Source of the DNA: Paenibacillus dakarensis
Lineage (GTDB): Bacteria; Bacillota; Bacilli; Paenibacillales; Paenibacillaceae
Direction of reading: 5' to 3'
NCBI RefSeq assembly: GCF_001373415.1
Contig: NZ_CDSE01000033.1
Location: 1-50,872, forward strand
Length of the DNA stretch: 50,872 bases
Shown here: piece by piece, positions 9,584 to 18,778 of the stretch
How the letters are laid out: each line of letters opens with the position of its first letter
How positions within the stretch are numbered: position 1 is the stretch's first letter
Translations under genes and position numbers: made by a program
Notes under the pieces: model-generated
Databases searched by the model: none
The model's input: the letters and a program-made list of their open reading frames with translations, nothing else
What the model was told of the DNA's origin: nothing

Positions 9584-9895
9584 TTACGCTTCTACTGCAG
9601 CCGCTACAGGAGCGATATCAACCGGGTAGACGCTCACTTTCTTGCGATCGCGACCCCAACGTTCGAATTTCACAACGCCTTCGACTTTCGCAAACAAAGT
9701 ATCGTCTTTACCGATGCCTACGTTTGTGCCTGGGTGAATTTTCGTTCCGCGTTGGCGAACCAAGATGCTGCCACCAGAAACAACTTGACCATCTGCACGC
9801 TTCACGCCCAAACGCTTGGAGCGGCTGTCACGTCCGTTCTTTGTGGAACCTACACCTTTTTTCGATGCGAATAACTGAAGATCCAATTTCAACAT
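9584..9895 (-). CDS. rpmA: 50S ribosomal protein L27 with cleavable N-terminus
   Basis: L27 of the 50S peptidyl-transferase region. The protein begins [10 protein letters not shown] and then [14 protein letters not shown]. The N-terminal extension ending in LQLFA is the Firmicutes feature removed by the protease Prp, which is encoded immediately upstream (5-nt gap). Removal exposes the mature N-terminus that reaches the peptidyl-transferase centre. Length 103 is normal. Part of the rplU-prp-rpmA operon. Confidence 0.97.
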   Translation of the reverse strand: MLKLDLQLFASKKGVGSTKNGRDSRSKRLGVKRADGQVVSGGSILVRQRGTKIHPGTNVGIGKDDTLFAKVEGVVKFERWGRDRKKVSVYPVDIAPVAAAVEA

Positions 9896-9900
9896 GTTGT

Positions 9901-10245
9901 CTACCTCCTTCTTTTAATAGTGTGTTCTTGTATTTGAATATACTCACGGTATGAATCTGCAATTCCTTGCAACATAACAACCATTGATTCGAGAAGAAGC
10001 TGCACCTGACCTGATACGAGCTCGTCTTTCACCGGCGGAACAATTCCGCTGAGAAATCCACCCTTCATCTTGGTCTCCATACTGATACCGGTTAACGACT
10101 CAATAGAGTTCACCGTACCAACTGTCACACTGGATACTCCAGCACAAACGATATCTTGGCCGTGGGCAGCATAACCTGCATGTCCCTTGACTTCAAAACC
10201 ATGGATTAGGCCGTCTTCCTTGCGAGAGATCTGTACAGTAATCAA
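9901..10245 (-). CDS. prp: ribosomal-processing cysteine protease Prp
   Basis: YsxB/Prp cuts the N-terminal extension from L27. The catalytic pair is visible as H22 (in GHAGYA) and C34 (in DIVCAG), the spacing of the characterised S. aureus enzyme. Length 114. The start codon is TTG (10243-10245), with AAGGTG about 8 nt upstream; no ATG precedes the conserved ITVQISR. It sits between its substrate gene rpmA and rplU, an arrangement conserved across Firmicutes. Confidence 0.95.
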   Translation of the reverse strand: MITVQISRKEDGLIHGFEVKGHAGYAAHGQDIVCAGVSSVTVGTVNSIESLTGISMETKMKGGFLSGIVPPVKDELVSGQVQLLLESMVVMLQGIADSYREYIQIQEHTIKRRR

Positions 10246-10258
10246 TTACCGCACCTTC

Positions 10259-10570
10259 TTACGCTTGGATTTTCTCGATCGTTACTTTTGTGTAAGGTTG
10301 ACGATGACCTTGCTTTTTATGGTAGTTTTTCTTCGGCTTGTATTTGTATACAACGACCTTTTGGCCTTTACCGTGTTTTTCTACCTTTGCAGTTACGGAT
10401 GCACCAGAAACAACTGGTGTACCTGCTACCAGACCGTCCTCTTTGGAAACAGCCAGTACACGGTCGAAAGTCACGCTCTCGCCGTCACCTGCATTCAGCT
10501 TCTCAATAAACAATACGTCGCCCTCTTGAACTTTGTATTGTTTACCACCTGTTTCGATAATAGCGTACAT
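10259..10570 (-). CDS. rplU: 50S ribosomal protein L21
   Basis: L21 binds 23S rRNA in the large subunit. The sequence [14 protein letters not shown] and C-terminal YKKKQ/YTKVTI-like basic region identify it, with 103 residues. The ATG at 10568-10570 has AGGAGGTG upstream; the in-frame start six codons earlier would put the SD inside the gene. First gene of rplU-prp-rpmA. Confidence 0.96.
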   Translation of the reverse strand: MYAIIETGGKQYKVQEGDVLFIEKLNAGDGESVTFDRVLAVSKEDGLVAGTPVVSGASVTAKVEKHGKGQKVVVYKYKPKKNYHKKQGHRQPYTKVTIEKIQA

Positions 10571-10693
10571 TTGCTTGCACCTCCTCATGTCTCAGACTCG
10601 CCTAATTCAGGTGTCCGTTCATTAAATGACCGTCCTTGTATACCCGATCGGAGCGGTTACAGCATGTGAAGCAATTGCTCACTTGACACATAC
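10571..10693 (-). promoter_or_regulatory. rplU 5' leader, possible L21 autoregulatory leader
   Basis: About 120 nt separate the inferred transcription start from rplU. The leader contains a stem GTGA-GCAATTGC-TTCAC (about 10660-10680) and other short inverted segments near the gene. Firmicutes carry an Rfam L21 leader at this place and position argues for it, but I cannot confirm the consensus by eye. Confidence 0.4.
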
Positions 10694-10699
10694 CTGAAG

Positions 10700-10729
10700 A
10701 TTGTAGCATAAAGCCTATCCATTCGTCAA
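10700..10729 (-). promoter_or_regulatory. sigma-A promoter for rplU-prp-rpmA
   Basis: The -35 is TTGACG (10724-10729), the spacer is 18 nt and the -10 is TACAAT (10700-10705). It lies 16 nt beyond the rng stop and no terminator separates the two, so rplU may also receive read-through from rng. Confidence 0.8.
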
Positions 10730-10744
10730 TAACTCTTCTCTATT

Positions 10745-11971
10745 TTACACCTTTCCGGTCCCGCCGCAGACCGTGCAGGTTTTGGAATACGGAGTAAAGG
10801 AGCTGTCACGAGCTTTTTTACGAGTCATCTCAAGTAGTCCAAGCTTTGTCCACCCTACTACAAAACTTTTTGTACGGTCTTTACGGATACCCTCTTCCAT
10901 AGCAGCAACAACCTCTTGTCGATGCTCTTCCTCCTCCATATCGATGAAATCCACAATGATCATTCCGCCAATATCCCGGAGACGGATAATTCGGGCGATC
11001 TCACGGGCAGCGTAAAGATTGGTCTGTGTGACTGTATCTTCTAAATTATCCCCGCCTGTAAACCTTGCTGTATTAACGTCGATAACTGTAAGGGCCTCTG
11101 TCTGGTCTATTACAATCGTTCCGCCGCCAGGCAGTGAAATTTGGCGCGAAAAGCCCTTTTTTAATTGTTCCTCGATCTCATAAACCTGGAAAATATGATT
11201 ATTGCCCTCGTAATATTTAACTTTAGGCTCAATTCCGGGCACCATATCGATTAGATAACGTTCTGCTTCTTTAGCATCAAGCTCACGGTCAATGATCAGC
11301 TCATCATGGAGCGGATCGAAGGCATCCCTGATAAACCTCTGAAGAATCCCTAAATCCCGGTGCAAAAGAGATGGAGTATCGGATGCTATTGCCCGCTCAC
11401 CAATTCGTTCCCATTCCATACGCAGCTGCTCCAGGTCACCCTTTATAAACTCAATCGGCTCATCTTCAGAAACCGTTCGCATGATAATACCTTCTTCACC
11501 GCTTCTTATCTGTTCACCAATTGTCTTGAGACGAATCCTCTCAGCTTCCCGCTGTATCTTCTTCGAGATAGCCACATAATCTGATCTTGGCATAAATACC
11601 ATACATCTTCCCGGCAGGGAGTAATGAGTGGTGACCCTTGCCCCCTTGCCTCCGCGCGGTTCTTTCATCACCTGGACAATGAGTTCTTGTCCAACCTTCA
11701 GCAGTTCTGTAATAGAAGGCTTATTCTTGGGCTGCTTCTCCAGATGAGGATGTAAAACATCATCCACATATAGAAATGCGTTTTTTTTCAACCCGATATC
11801 CACAAACGCAGCCTGCATGCCTGGAAGCACATTGACTACTCTTCCTTTATAAAAACTGCCGACAACGCTTTGCTCCCGTCCGCGTTCAGCTGCATATTCA
11901 ACAAGCCTGCCATCATCGACGAGGGCCATTTGTATAGTTTCCGGGTCACAGTGAACGATCAGTTGTTTCAT
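10745..11971 (-). CDS. rng: ribonuclease E/G family endoribonuclease
   Basis: Endoribonuclease that cleaves single-stranded AU-rich RNA, for rRNA and mRNA processing. An S1-type RNA-binding segment occupies about residues 35-125 (GSFYKGRVVNVLPGMQAAFVDIG). The catalytic Mg-binding site is visible as LTVIDVNTARFTG and GGMIIVDFIDME, and a Zn-link CTVCGGTG closes the protein. It stops a few residues after the Zn-link, so it lacks the RNase E scaffold tail. ATG with AGAGGTGA upstream. B. subtilis has no RNase E/G, so this gene is an insertion relative to it between spoIVFB and rplU. Confidence 0.93.
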   Translation of the reverse strand: MKQLIVHCDPETIQMALVDDGRLVEYAAERGREQSVVGSFYKGRVVNVLPGMQAAFVDIGLKKNAFLYVDDVLHPHLEKQPKNKPSITELLKVGQELIVQVMKEPRGGKGARVTTHYSLPGRCMVFMPRSDYVAISKKIQREAERIRLKTIGEQIRSGEEGIIMRTVSEDEPIEFIKGDLEQLRMEWERIGERAIASDTPSLLHRDLGILQRFIRDAFDPLHDELIIDRELDAKEAERYLIDMVPGIEPKVKYYEGNNHIFQVYEIEEQLKKGFSRQISLPGGGTIVIDQTEALTVIDVNTARFTGGDNLEDTVTQTNLYAAREIARIIRLRDIGGMIIVDFIDMEEEEHRQEVVAAMEEGIRKDRTKSFVVGWTKLGLLEMTRKKARDSSFTPYSKTCTVCGGTGKV

Positions 11972-11995
11972 GGCTTCACCTCTTTATGGAAGACT

Positions 11996-12025
11996 ATTCT
12001 AATGTTCAATCATGAGTCAGCACAA
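11996..12025 (-). promoter_or_regulatory. possible sigma-A promoter for rng
   Basis: TTGTGC (12020-12025), an 18-nt spacer and TAGAAT (11996-12001) lie in the 89-nt gap between spoIVFB and rng, 24 nt before the rng start. Moderate match; vegetative expression of rng apart from the sporulation genes upstream would need such a promoter. Confidence 0.45.
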
Positions 12026-12060
12026 ACGGAATGTACCAACCATTTCTATGGAGTGGTCCG

Positions 12061-12924
12061 TCAGGCATACCAAGGCGGCCTGCTTGAAGCAAAGTAAGAG
12101 GATATTACATGCTGCTCCGGCACAACAGCCATTAAACTACCTTGGCGATTCATCACATAAATTAAATGATACTTCTCTCTTTTAAATAAACGCATAATAT
12201 CATCCAAAGGTTTCGATGAATCAGCAACTATTGGTTGTGCCGTTCCCATTCCTTCCTGCTGGTGCTCTTGGATTTGGCTGCGATTGACCAAAAATCGTAT
12301 AAAACGGTACTGTATATTCCGGTGGTCTTCATAATTAGAGTAAGCCAAAAAAAGTCCGATCATCAGTAAATTAAGCTTAACGCCTTCATTTGACAATATC
12401 GGAACTAGTCCATAACCAATCATAAGCAAACTGCATATCAAGCCTGCACGGGATGTCCATAACAGAGTTGCATGATAAGGAACAAACAGGCTGATCAAAG
12501 CCTGCAATACTTTTCCTCCATCTAGCGGCAATACAGGCAGCAGGTTAAAGAGCGCTATGATGAGATTCCCCTGAATAATATAGGATAAAAATGGCCCGTC
12601 CCCCCACCCGGCCGCCTGACACAGCAGCGCGATTCCAATCATAATTACATTTTGCAGCGGTCCAGCAAGTGCAATAATTATTTCACGAGCGGCATTCATC
12701 CGCCGATCATCTTCAATAACAGCTACGCCGCCAAATGGCAGCATCTGAATAGAGCGTACCTTAAACCCCATCGCTAAAGCTGCGCCTGCATGTCCTAATT
12801 CATGTATAAACACGATAGCAAATAGAGTAAGCAATTCAAAAAAGCGTCCGGTCATAACCGAAGCCAGCATAACGATGACAAAGAGAGGGTGCAGAGACAG
12901 TACGGTCCCTCTGAAGTTAATCAA
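12061..12924 (-). CDS. spoIVFB: pro-sigma-K processing intramembrane protease SpoIVFB
   Basis: Site-2-type membrane metalloprotease that releases sigma-K from its propeptide in the mother cell. The zinc motif HELGH is at 41-45 and the third ligand D135 lies in LPLDGG; several hydrophobic segments surround them. A C-terminal CBS-like region (about 210-287) would bind ATP in the family. The start is TTG (12922-12924), 8 nt inside spoIVFA, with GGAAGTGA upstream, so the two are translationally coupled; no ATG precedes the conserved segment. Confidence 0.93.
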   Translation of the reverse strand: MINFRGTVLSLHPLFVIVMLASVMTGRFFELLTLFAIVFIHELGHAGAALAMGFKVRSIQMLPFGGVAVIEDDRRMNAAREIIIALAGPLQNVIMIGIALLCQAAGWGDGPFLSYIIQGNLIIALFNLLPVLPLDGGKVLQALISLFVPYHATLLWTSRAGLICSLLMIGYGLVPILSNEGVKLNLLMIGLFLAYSNYEDHRNIQYRFIRFLVNRSQIQEHQQEGMGTAQPIVADSSKPLDDIMRLFKREKYHLIYVMNRQGSLMAVVPEQHVISSYFASSRPPWYA

Positions 12925-13810
12925 ATGATATCACTTCCATCGGGTCAACGCTTCGTTCTCCGTCTTTTAGCATAAAGTACAGGGCTGGCTGTTCTTCATT
13001 GGATGCAGCGAGCGGGAGCGTGCCCACAACATCTCCGCCTTCAACCCAATCATTTACTTTCAATGAGGTCCCAAAGAGACGGCCGTAAACGGCCGTTCTT
13101 GTACCTGTATGCTGAATCAACACCGTAACACTAGAATCAACCTGTTTCTTAATTTCAAGAACTCTGCCTGCTTCTACGCTTTTAACCTCATGAAGTTTCC
13201 GCGAAACTCCCTTAGGCGCTATTAGGATCCCTTTAAGGTCCACAGCAAAGGACTGCACGAGATGCCCTTTAATAGGGGGCACTAAAGAGGTTCCTGCATT
13301 TACCTTGGTCGTACTCTGTTCACTTTGGTCAAATATCGGAATGAAGGAAGGCGTTCCACCGAAATGCTCCTCGTACCACATTTGAGCAGCATGAAAATTC
13401 ATTTCCCTGCTCAATCCATCTAAAATATATCCTTGAACACGCATAGCCCAAGGTTCATGAATAAAGAATAATCCCCAAACCGTACCAAACACAACTACAC
13501 TCGCTGCTAAACGTCTTAATAAACCGGATACAAAGGTGAATTTTCGAGGGGGAAGCTCCGGCTCGGTGAAATGGTCATACCATCCGCGATGACCTTTTTT
13601 CCACATTTCCTCCGGATCCCGTTCCACATCTGAATTATCGGGACTAGAGTGGTGTAAAGAACTCTCATGAGCCACTGGTTTATGTACTGCAGAAGAAACA
13701 GGAAGGGAACGAAGGTTGGCCGGCTCTTCCTTGGCTTCAGGGTACCTTTCGTCTAATAGTTCTCGTATCCGAGCTTCTCTCCGGAGCTTAACAGAAGTTT
13801 TGATGTCCAC
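12917..13810 (-). CDS. spoIVFA: SpoIVFA, regulator of SpoIVFB with M23-like domain
   Basis: Holds SpoIVFB inactive in the outer forespore membrane until the forespore signal cuts it. A charged cytoplasmic N-terminus (1-98), one membrane helix (about 101-118) and an external LytM/M23-like domain (about 185-290) are visible. The M23 domain shows no full HxH zinc set, as expected for a non-enzymatic member. Start GTG with AAGGGGGAG upstream; an ATG one base earlier is out of frame. Low conservation outside the C-terminal domain is normal, and pairing with spoIVFB makes the call safe. Confidence 0.9.
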   Translation of the reverse strand: MDIKTSVKLRREARIRELLDERYPEAKEEPANLRSLPVSSAVHKPVAHESSLHHSSPDNSDVERDPEEMWKKGHRGWYDHFTEPELPPRKFTFVSGLLRRLAASVVVFGTVWGLFFIHEPWAMRVQGYILDGLSREMNFHAAQMWYEEHFGGTPSFIPIFDQSEQSTTKVNAGTSLVPPIKGHLVQSFAVDLKGILIAPKGVSRKLHEVKSVEAGRVLEIKKQVDSSVTVLIQHTGTRTAVYGRLFGTSLKVNDWVEGGDVVGTLPLAASNEEQPALYFMLKDGERSVDPMEVISFD

Positions 13811-13909
13811 ATTGTTCTCCCCCTTGGGGCTTGTTTTATTCTATCTTATGTAGACATGAAAGATGTTTAGAACAAGCTCTGTAGGACTCGGTCTATGGGG
13901 CCGAGCAAA

Positions 13910-13940
13910 TAAAAAAGCCGATGCACATCGCGCATCGGCT
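13910..13940 (-). terminator. intrinsic terminator after minD
   Basis: A 9-bp stem (AGCCGATGC with GCATCGGCT) is followed on the minus strand by six T residues, 23 nt past the minD stop. It closes the mreBCD-minCD unit and separates it from the sporulation pair spoIVFA-spoIVFB. Confidence 0.92.
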
Positions 13941-13962
13941 CGTTATAGTCATATAAAGGCTG

Positions 13963-14757
13963 TTATCCCATACCAAAAAATTTCTTGAATCGTGTGAACA
14001 TTCCTTTTTTCTGATGAATCTGCATCAGTGGAACAGTATCTCCCAGTATACGGCGGGCAATATTCCGGTAAGCAATAGCTGCAGATGAGTCTGGATTCAT
14101 CACCGTTGGTTCCCCCGAGTTCGCTGCCTTAATAACCATCTCATCATCCGGAACGATTCCGATCAGATCAATATTCAGCACTTGTAATACATCCTCGATT
14201 TCAAGCATATCCCCTGACTTAACCATGTTCGGACGAATACGGTTCACAACAAGCTTCGGAGATTCAACATGAGAGCTTTCCAGCAATCCAATAATACGAT
14301 CCGCATCACGTACTGCGGCATTTTCCGGAGTCGTTACCACGATCGCTTTATCCGCGCCAGCAATGGCATTCTTAAATCCTTGCTCTATCCCTGCAGGACA
14401 ATCGATAATAATGTATTCATATTCCTTCTTCAATTCCAGGACAATATCCTTCACCTGCTCAGGCGAAATGGCAAGCTTGTCCTTAGTTTGGGCTGCAGGC
14501 AGCATGTACAGCTCGTCAAAGCGTTTATCCTTGATAAGTGCCTGATTGAGACGGCAGCGCCCTTCCGCGACGTCACACAGGTCATAGATGATTCGGTTTT
14601 CCAAACCCATGACCACGTCGAGATTTCGAAGACCAATATCGGTGTCCACCAAACACACTTTTTTGCCCAACAGAGCCAGTGCCGTACCGATGTTCGCCGA
14701 AGTAGTCGTTTTCCCGACTCCGCCTTTACCTGATGTTATGACGATTGCCTCTCCCAT
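13963..14757 (-). CDS. minD: septum site-determining ATPase MinD
   Basis: Membrane-binding ATPase that positions MinC to block polar division. The deviant Walker A motif GKGGVGKTT lies at 10-18, and the C-terminus carries a basic-hydrophobic amphipathic helix (MFTRFKKFFGMG) for membrane targeting. Length 264 is normal. It follows minC by 3 nt. Confidence 0.97.
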   Translation of the reverse strand: MGEAIVITSGKGGVGKTTTSANIGTALALLGKKVCLVDTDIGLRNLDVVMGLENRIIYDLCDVAEGRCRLNQALIKDKRFDELYMLPAAQTKDKLAISPEQVKDIVLELKKEYEYIIIDCPAGIEQGFKNAIAGADKAIVVTTPENAAVRDADRIIGLLESSHVESPKLVVNRIRPNMVKSGDMLEIEDVLQVLNIDLIGIVPDDEMVIKAANSGEPTVMNPDSSAAIAYRNIARRILGDTVPLMQIHQKKGMFTRFKKFFGMG

Positions 14758-14760
14758 ATT

Positions 14761-15423
14761 CTACACCCCTTTAAACACATTAAAATCCCTGCCCAATCGG
14801 ACGATGTTACTGATCTTGTCGATCTGCATACTTCCATCTTTCAAATATGCAAATTCCATGACCGTTTCACGTGTTTCCCATTCATCCGGAGGTCTGCTGA
14901 TCATATCAGAAATACGGAGCTGAGTGGGAGCTAAGTACGAGGCAGCAATAATTGCATCCTCATCTCCCTCAACACCTGCATGTGCTGTTCCCCGGAGAGC
15001 ACCCAGTACATATATATCTCCTGTTGCAGTAATGGTTCCTCCAGGATTCACATCACCCAAAAACAACAAATCTCCTGAATGATGAAGAACCTGACCGGAT
15101 CGAACCGTCCCCGTCTTAACAACAGGGCCTTGAACTGTTTCACTCTCCGGTTCAAGCGGTGGAGATTCTACTGTACGAATCAGCAAATTCCCCTTCTGCT
15201 TCAATATATCAAGAATAGACTGCTTCTGTTCTTCCGAGATCCGTCTGGACCCCATCTTAACATCCACATGAATGATAGGCCCGGTCAGTATATTTTGGTG
15301 ACTATGCTCAACTTTATAACGAAGCTCGCTAAGCAGCTCTTCTAGCTCACATTGATCATCGAGCAGGAATACCAGGCCATCTTTGATGCCCTTAATCGTT
15401 ACATGATTGGATTTTACAGCCAT
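14761..15423 (-). CDS. minC: septum formation inhibitor MinC
   Basis: Inhibits FtsZ assembly at the poles together with MinD. The N-terminal FtsZ-binding domain (about 1-100) and the glycine-rich right-handed beta-helix (about 115-220, GDLLFLGDVNPGG) are visible. I use the ATG at 15421-15423 (MAVKSNHV), which has GGGAGGGA about 9 nt upstream, giving 220 residues; the upstream in-frame start at 15450 has no site. Confidence 0.95.
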   Translation of the reverse strand: MAVKSNHVTIKGIKDGLVFLLDDQCELEELLSELRYKVEHSHQNILTGPIIHVDVKMGSRRISEEQKQSILDILKQKGNLLIRTVESPPLEPESETVQGPVVKTGTVRSGQVLHHSGDLLFLGDVNPGGTITATGDIYVLGALRGTAHAGVEGDEDAIIAASYLAPTQLRISDMISRPPDEWETRETVMEFAYLKDGSMQIDKISNIVRLGRDFNVFKGV

Positions 15424-15510
15424 ATGCCTGTCCCTCCCGTCTTCATACATTTCGCGTTCGAACCTTCAAGTTCCTGCTAGCCTATATAAAATGTCGGTTA
15501 GACGGTCGGG

Positions 15511-16038
15511 TCAAGAAGCCTTGATTCTCTTAGGCTCTTTAGCAAGTATCTCAAGTTGCTTCCGAAGAGGTACATAAATAATCAAGGCAAAAGCAAAATG
15601 GATCAGAAGATTGGGAAGCATGTAATTCAGCAAGGCCCAGTTGTAGGAATCCGGGTTGACTCCGAACAACTTGTATATCCCAAAGACCATGCTGTCCAGC
15701 AGTAAGCTGCCCAATATGACCACTGTCATCATCACCGGCAATGGCGCACGCGGCGTCTTGAATAGAAGTCCCATTACATAAGCCGACACGCCCATGGCAA
15801 AAGAATAAGTACCTATCATTTCACCGTAATAGACAATATCATGAAGCATCCCAAACACAAGCCCAAGGACAAGACCCGTATGACGGTGGTGGTACATCGT
15901 CGCAAATAGAATCGCAACAAACATAAAATTAGGCGAGATCTTCTCCTGCCATGAGCTTGGGGTCAACCAGAAACCGATCGTTCCCTGCAAAATAAACACC
16001 AAAAACAGCAGCAGTATCAATACCTGTTTACGCTTCAT
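15511..16038 (-). CDS. mreD: rod shape-determining membrane protein MreD
   Basis: A small polytopic membrane protein (175 residues, about five hydrophobic helices) of the elongation complex. Its ATG overlaps the mreC stop by 4 nt. Sequence is poorly conserved in this family, but the motif region GLVFGMLHDIVY and location after mreC fit. Confidence 0.93.
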   Translation of the reverse strand: MKRKQVLILLLFLVFILQGTIGFWLTPSSWQEKISPNFMFVAILFATMYHHRHTGLVLGLVFGMLHDIVYYGEMIGTYSFAMGVSAYVMGLLFKTPRAPLPVMMTVVILGSLLLDSMVFGIYKLFGVNPDSYNWALLNYMLPNLLIHFAFALIIYVPLRKQLEILAKEPKRIKAS

Positions 16039-16898
16039 CCCTTCGGCTCCTCAGGCGCGAATACGACAAGAAGTGTCTTCCAATCCTGAAAACTCGCCGC
16101 GGGTCTAATTGTCGCCGTCTTGGTCAGACCAAACTCCCCCGTCTCAACCTTATCCACTGTACCGATAATCATTCCCCGAGGAATCACGCCGCCGCTGCCC
16201 GAAGATATAATTAAATCACCTTTTTTGATAGGGTCGTCTTCCGGGATTCGCGTCATTTTCAGCATTCTCGTCTTCTTGTCGAAGCTTTCAATAATACCAA
16301 AGGTATCCTTATCTGACGCCGTAGCAGCGATCTGCTGACGCTTCGCGTCTTGTGGATCCAGCGTCGTTAGAAGCTTGACCGTGGAAGTGAAGTTGCCGAC
16401 ATGACTTATTACACCCACCATGCCATCCACAGAGGTAACCGACATATTCATTCGTACACCGTCATTAGCACCAAGATCGATGACCAGCGTATGATTGTTT
16501 GGATCCTGATTGACACTTAATACGTTAGCCGGCCGGTACTCATATTCATACCTCTCCATCTGAGCTTGTGTGAACTTAAGTGTATCCTTTAAGCCTTCAT
16601 TTTCATTCTTAATCATATGGTACTCAGCACTCTCGCGAGCGTACTCTGCAACAGCCTTCTTCAGGCGTTCATTCTCTTCACGAACCTCTTTTAACTCGCC
16701 CACATCTTCAAAGAAGCCCGCTATGTAAGAAGCGGGCTTGTAGAACACACCTTGCACAAAACCTACAGTATCCCTAACAAACTTTTCGGGCCAGGTTAAT
16801 CCGACTCTTGGGCCTAGCGTAAAACCCATCAGAATAATAAACGTTACCAGCCCGATCAGCATAATAAATAATCGTTTATTTCCAAGCAGTTTAAACAG
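16035..16898 (-). CDS. mreC: rod shape-determining protein MreC, apparent CTG start
   Basis: Membrane-anchored periplasm-side scaffold linking MreB filaments to wall synthases. One N-terminal helix, a coiled coil (about 70-110, ELKEVREENERLKKAV) and the beta-barrel domain follow. The first canonical start (ATG, 16862) lacks any Shine-Dalgarno and would cut off the basic segment before the membrane helix. Twelve codons upstream, in frame, a CTG gives FKLLGNKRLFI, which reads like the usual MreC N-terminus, and has GAGGGTG 7 nt upstream. A TGA two codons earlier excludes a longer start. I therefore propose CTG at 16896-16898 and 287 residues; the conservative call is 16035-16862. Confidence 0.9.
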   Translation of the reverse strand: MFKLLGNKRLFIMLIGLVTFIILMGFTLGPRVGLTWPEKFVRDTVGFVQGVFYKPASYIAGFFEDVGELKEVREENERLKKAVAEYARESAEYHMIKNENEGLKDTLKFTQAQMERYEYEYRPANVLSVNQDPNNHTLVIDLGANDGVRMNMSVTSVDGMVGVISHVGNFTSTVKLLTTLDPQDAKRQQIAATASDKDTFGIIESFDKKTRMLKMTRIPEDDPIKKGDLIISSGSGGVIPRGMIIGTVDKVETGEFGLTKTATIRPAASFQDWKTLLVVFAPEEPKG

Positions 16899-16965
16899 TT
16901 TTCAACACCCTCTAACGTTACTGTTTTCTCTCCCACATACAGGGGTTGACACGCGACTGTCCAAT

Positions 16966-18000
16966 CTACCGTTTCGAGCGAAGGGTAGAACTGCTGCGGG
17001 ATTTAAACAAATGAATATTATCGAGCGCTTTACCTGTACCAATCGCTACACAATCCAGCGGATTCTCAGCTACAATAACAGGCATTCCAGTCTCTTCAGC
17101 AAGCAGTTTGTCCAGATTGCGCAGCAGAGCTCCGCCTCCTGTCAGCACAATACCGCGATCCATAATATCAGCAGCAAGCTCAGGCGGACATTTCTCAAGT
17201 GTTACTTTCACAGCATCAACAATCGCATTAATCGTATCTGCCAAAGCTTCACTAATTTCATCAGATGTAATTGTAATCGTCTTAGGCAGGCCTGTAACCA
17301 GGTCACGCCCACGGATTTCCATTGTTTCAACCGTTTCAAGCGGCATTGCAGATCCAACTTCCATCTTCAGCTGCTCAGAAGTACGTTCCCCGATCATAAG
17401 GTTATACTGGCGCTTAATGTAGGAAATGATGGAATCATCCATTTCATCACCGGCAACACGAACAGAACGGCTTGTCACGATACCTCCAAGTGAGATAACA
17501 GCAACCTCCGTTGTACCTCCGCCGATATCAACAACCATGCTGCCTGTTGGTTCCCATACAGGAAGATCTGCACCGATTGCAGCTGCAAAAGGCTCCTCAA
17601 TCGTATAAGCCTCACGTGCACCGGCTTGCCTCGTCGCATCTTCTACAGCGCGCTGTTCAACGGCAGTAATGCCTGAAGGTACACATACCATCACGTTTGG
17701 ATGACGCGGGAATATAGAACGTTGTTTCTGGGCCTGACGAATAAAATATTTGATCATCGTTGCTGTCGTATCAAAATCAGCAATAACCCCATCTTTCATC
17801 GGACGAATCGCACGAATATTACCAGGTGTACGTCCAATCATCTTTTTAGCGGATTCACCAACCGCCTCAATTGTTTTCGTATCAGTACGAAGAGCTACCA
17901 CCGAAGGTTCTCTTACGACAATTCCTTTACCACGGACATAAACAAGTGTATTAGCCGTCCCCAAATCAATTCCTAAATCTTTCGTGAAACCACCTAACAT
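16966..18000 (-). CDS. mreB: rod shape-determining actin MreB
   Basis: Actin-like ATPase that orients lateral wall synthesis. The phosphate loops ([15 protein letters not shown] near residue 10 and [16 protein letters not shown] near 158) and the LTGGGALL adenosine motif near 286 are intact. Length 344. ATG with AAGGGAGA upstream. It heads mreB-mreC-mreD-minC-minD and follows radC by 39 nt. Confidence 0.97.
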   Translation of the reverse strand: MLGGFTKDLGIDLGTANTLVYVRGKGIVVREPSVVALRTDTKTIEAVGESAKKMIGRTPGNIRAIRPMKDGVIADFDTTATMIKYFIRQAQKQRSIFPRHPNVMVCVPSGITAVEQRAVEDATRQAGAREAYTIEEPFAAAIGADLPVWEPTGSMVVDIGGGTTEVAVISLGGIVTSRSVRVAGDEMDDSIISYIKRQYNLMIGERTSEQLKMEVGSAMPLETVETMEIRGRDLVTGLPKTITITSDEISEALADTINAIVDAVKVTLEKCPPELAADIMDRGIVLTGGGALLRNLDKLLAEETGMPVIVAENPLDCVAIGTGKALDNIHLFKSRSSSTLRSKR

Positions 18001-18039
18001 GCTGCAATCTCCCTTTCTTTCTCAATCTGAACTATTATA

Positions 18040-18729
18040 TTACATTAGGCCCCGTTCCTTCAAACTTACAAACGCCCCATCTCCAATGATTAAATGATCC
18101 AAGACCTCAATTCCAACAATATTCCCTGCCTCTACCAAACGCGAGGTTAAGGATATATCTTCGGGACTTGGTGTAGGATCGCCGCTGGGGTGGTTATGGG
18201 CACATACCAATGATGCACTGCTGCACTTGATTGCGGCTCGAAACACCTCGCGGGGATGAACAATGGAGGCGTTAAGGCTTCCCATAGAAAGCGTTTCTTG
18301 GGCTATGACATGATTTTTTGTGTTTAAAAACAGACAAACAAAATGCTCTTTCTGGAGATATCGCAGCTGTTCACTAAGCAGTTCTGCTGCATCACCCGGA
18401 CTGCGGATGATCACTGGCTCCATATGTCTGGAGCCGGCGAGACGTCTTCCGAGCTCAATCCCCGCTTTCAGCTGCACTGCTTTGGCGGGTCCAATCCCTT
18501 TAATTTGCATTAACTCATCAATGCTTAGGTCTACAAGTTGACGAATGCTGCCCACCTGCTGCAATATCCTCTGCGCTATATGAACAGCAGATTCTTGACG
18601 GGTCCCTGTTCGCAGCAGAATCGCAAGCAGTTCAGCATGACTCAAGGCGCTCGCCCCATAAGCCATCATGCGCTCTCTTGGTCGTTCTTCATGGGGGATG
18701 TCGCGTAGCAATAATGCGGGCGACTCCAT
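18040..18729 (-). CDS. radC: RadC/YsxA JAB-domain protein
   Basis: A protein of the RadC family with an N-terminal helix-hairpin-helix region (about 40-90, IKGIGPAKAVQLKAGIELG) and a C-terminal JAB1/MPN metalloprotease-like domain. The zinc signature HNHPSGDPTPSPED is complete. Despite the name, a role in DNA repair is not supported; the biochemical function is unknown. Length 229, ATG with GAGGGGA upstream. Confidence 0.95.
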   Translation of the reverse strand: MESPALLLRDIPHEERPRERMMAYGASALSHAELLAILLRTGTRQESAVHIAQRILQQVGSIRQLVDLSIDELMQIKGIGPAKAVQLKAGIELGRRLAGSRHMEPVIIRSPGDAAELLSEQLRYLQKEHFVCLFLNTKNHVIAQETLSMGSLNASIVHPREVFRAAIKCSSASLVCAHNHPSGDPTPSPEDISLTSRLVEAGNIVGIEVLDHLIIGDGAFVSLKERGLM

Positions 18730-18778
18730 ATGTTCCCCTCTTTTCCTGTATTTAAATCATAAATACGGACTAACGTAA

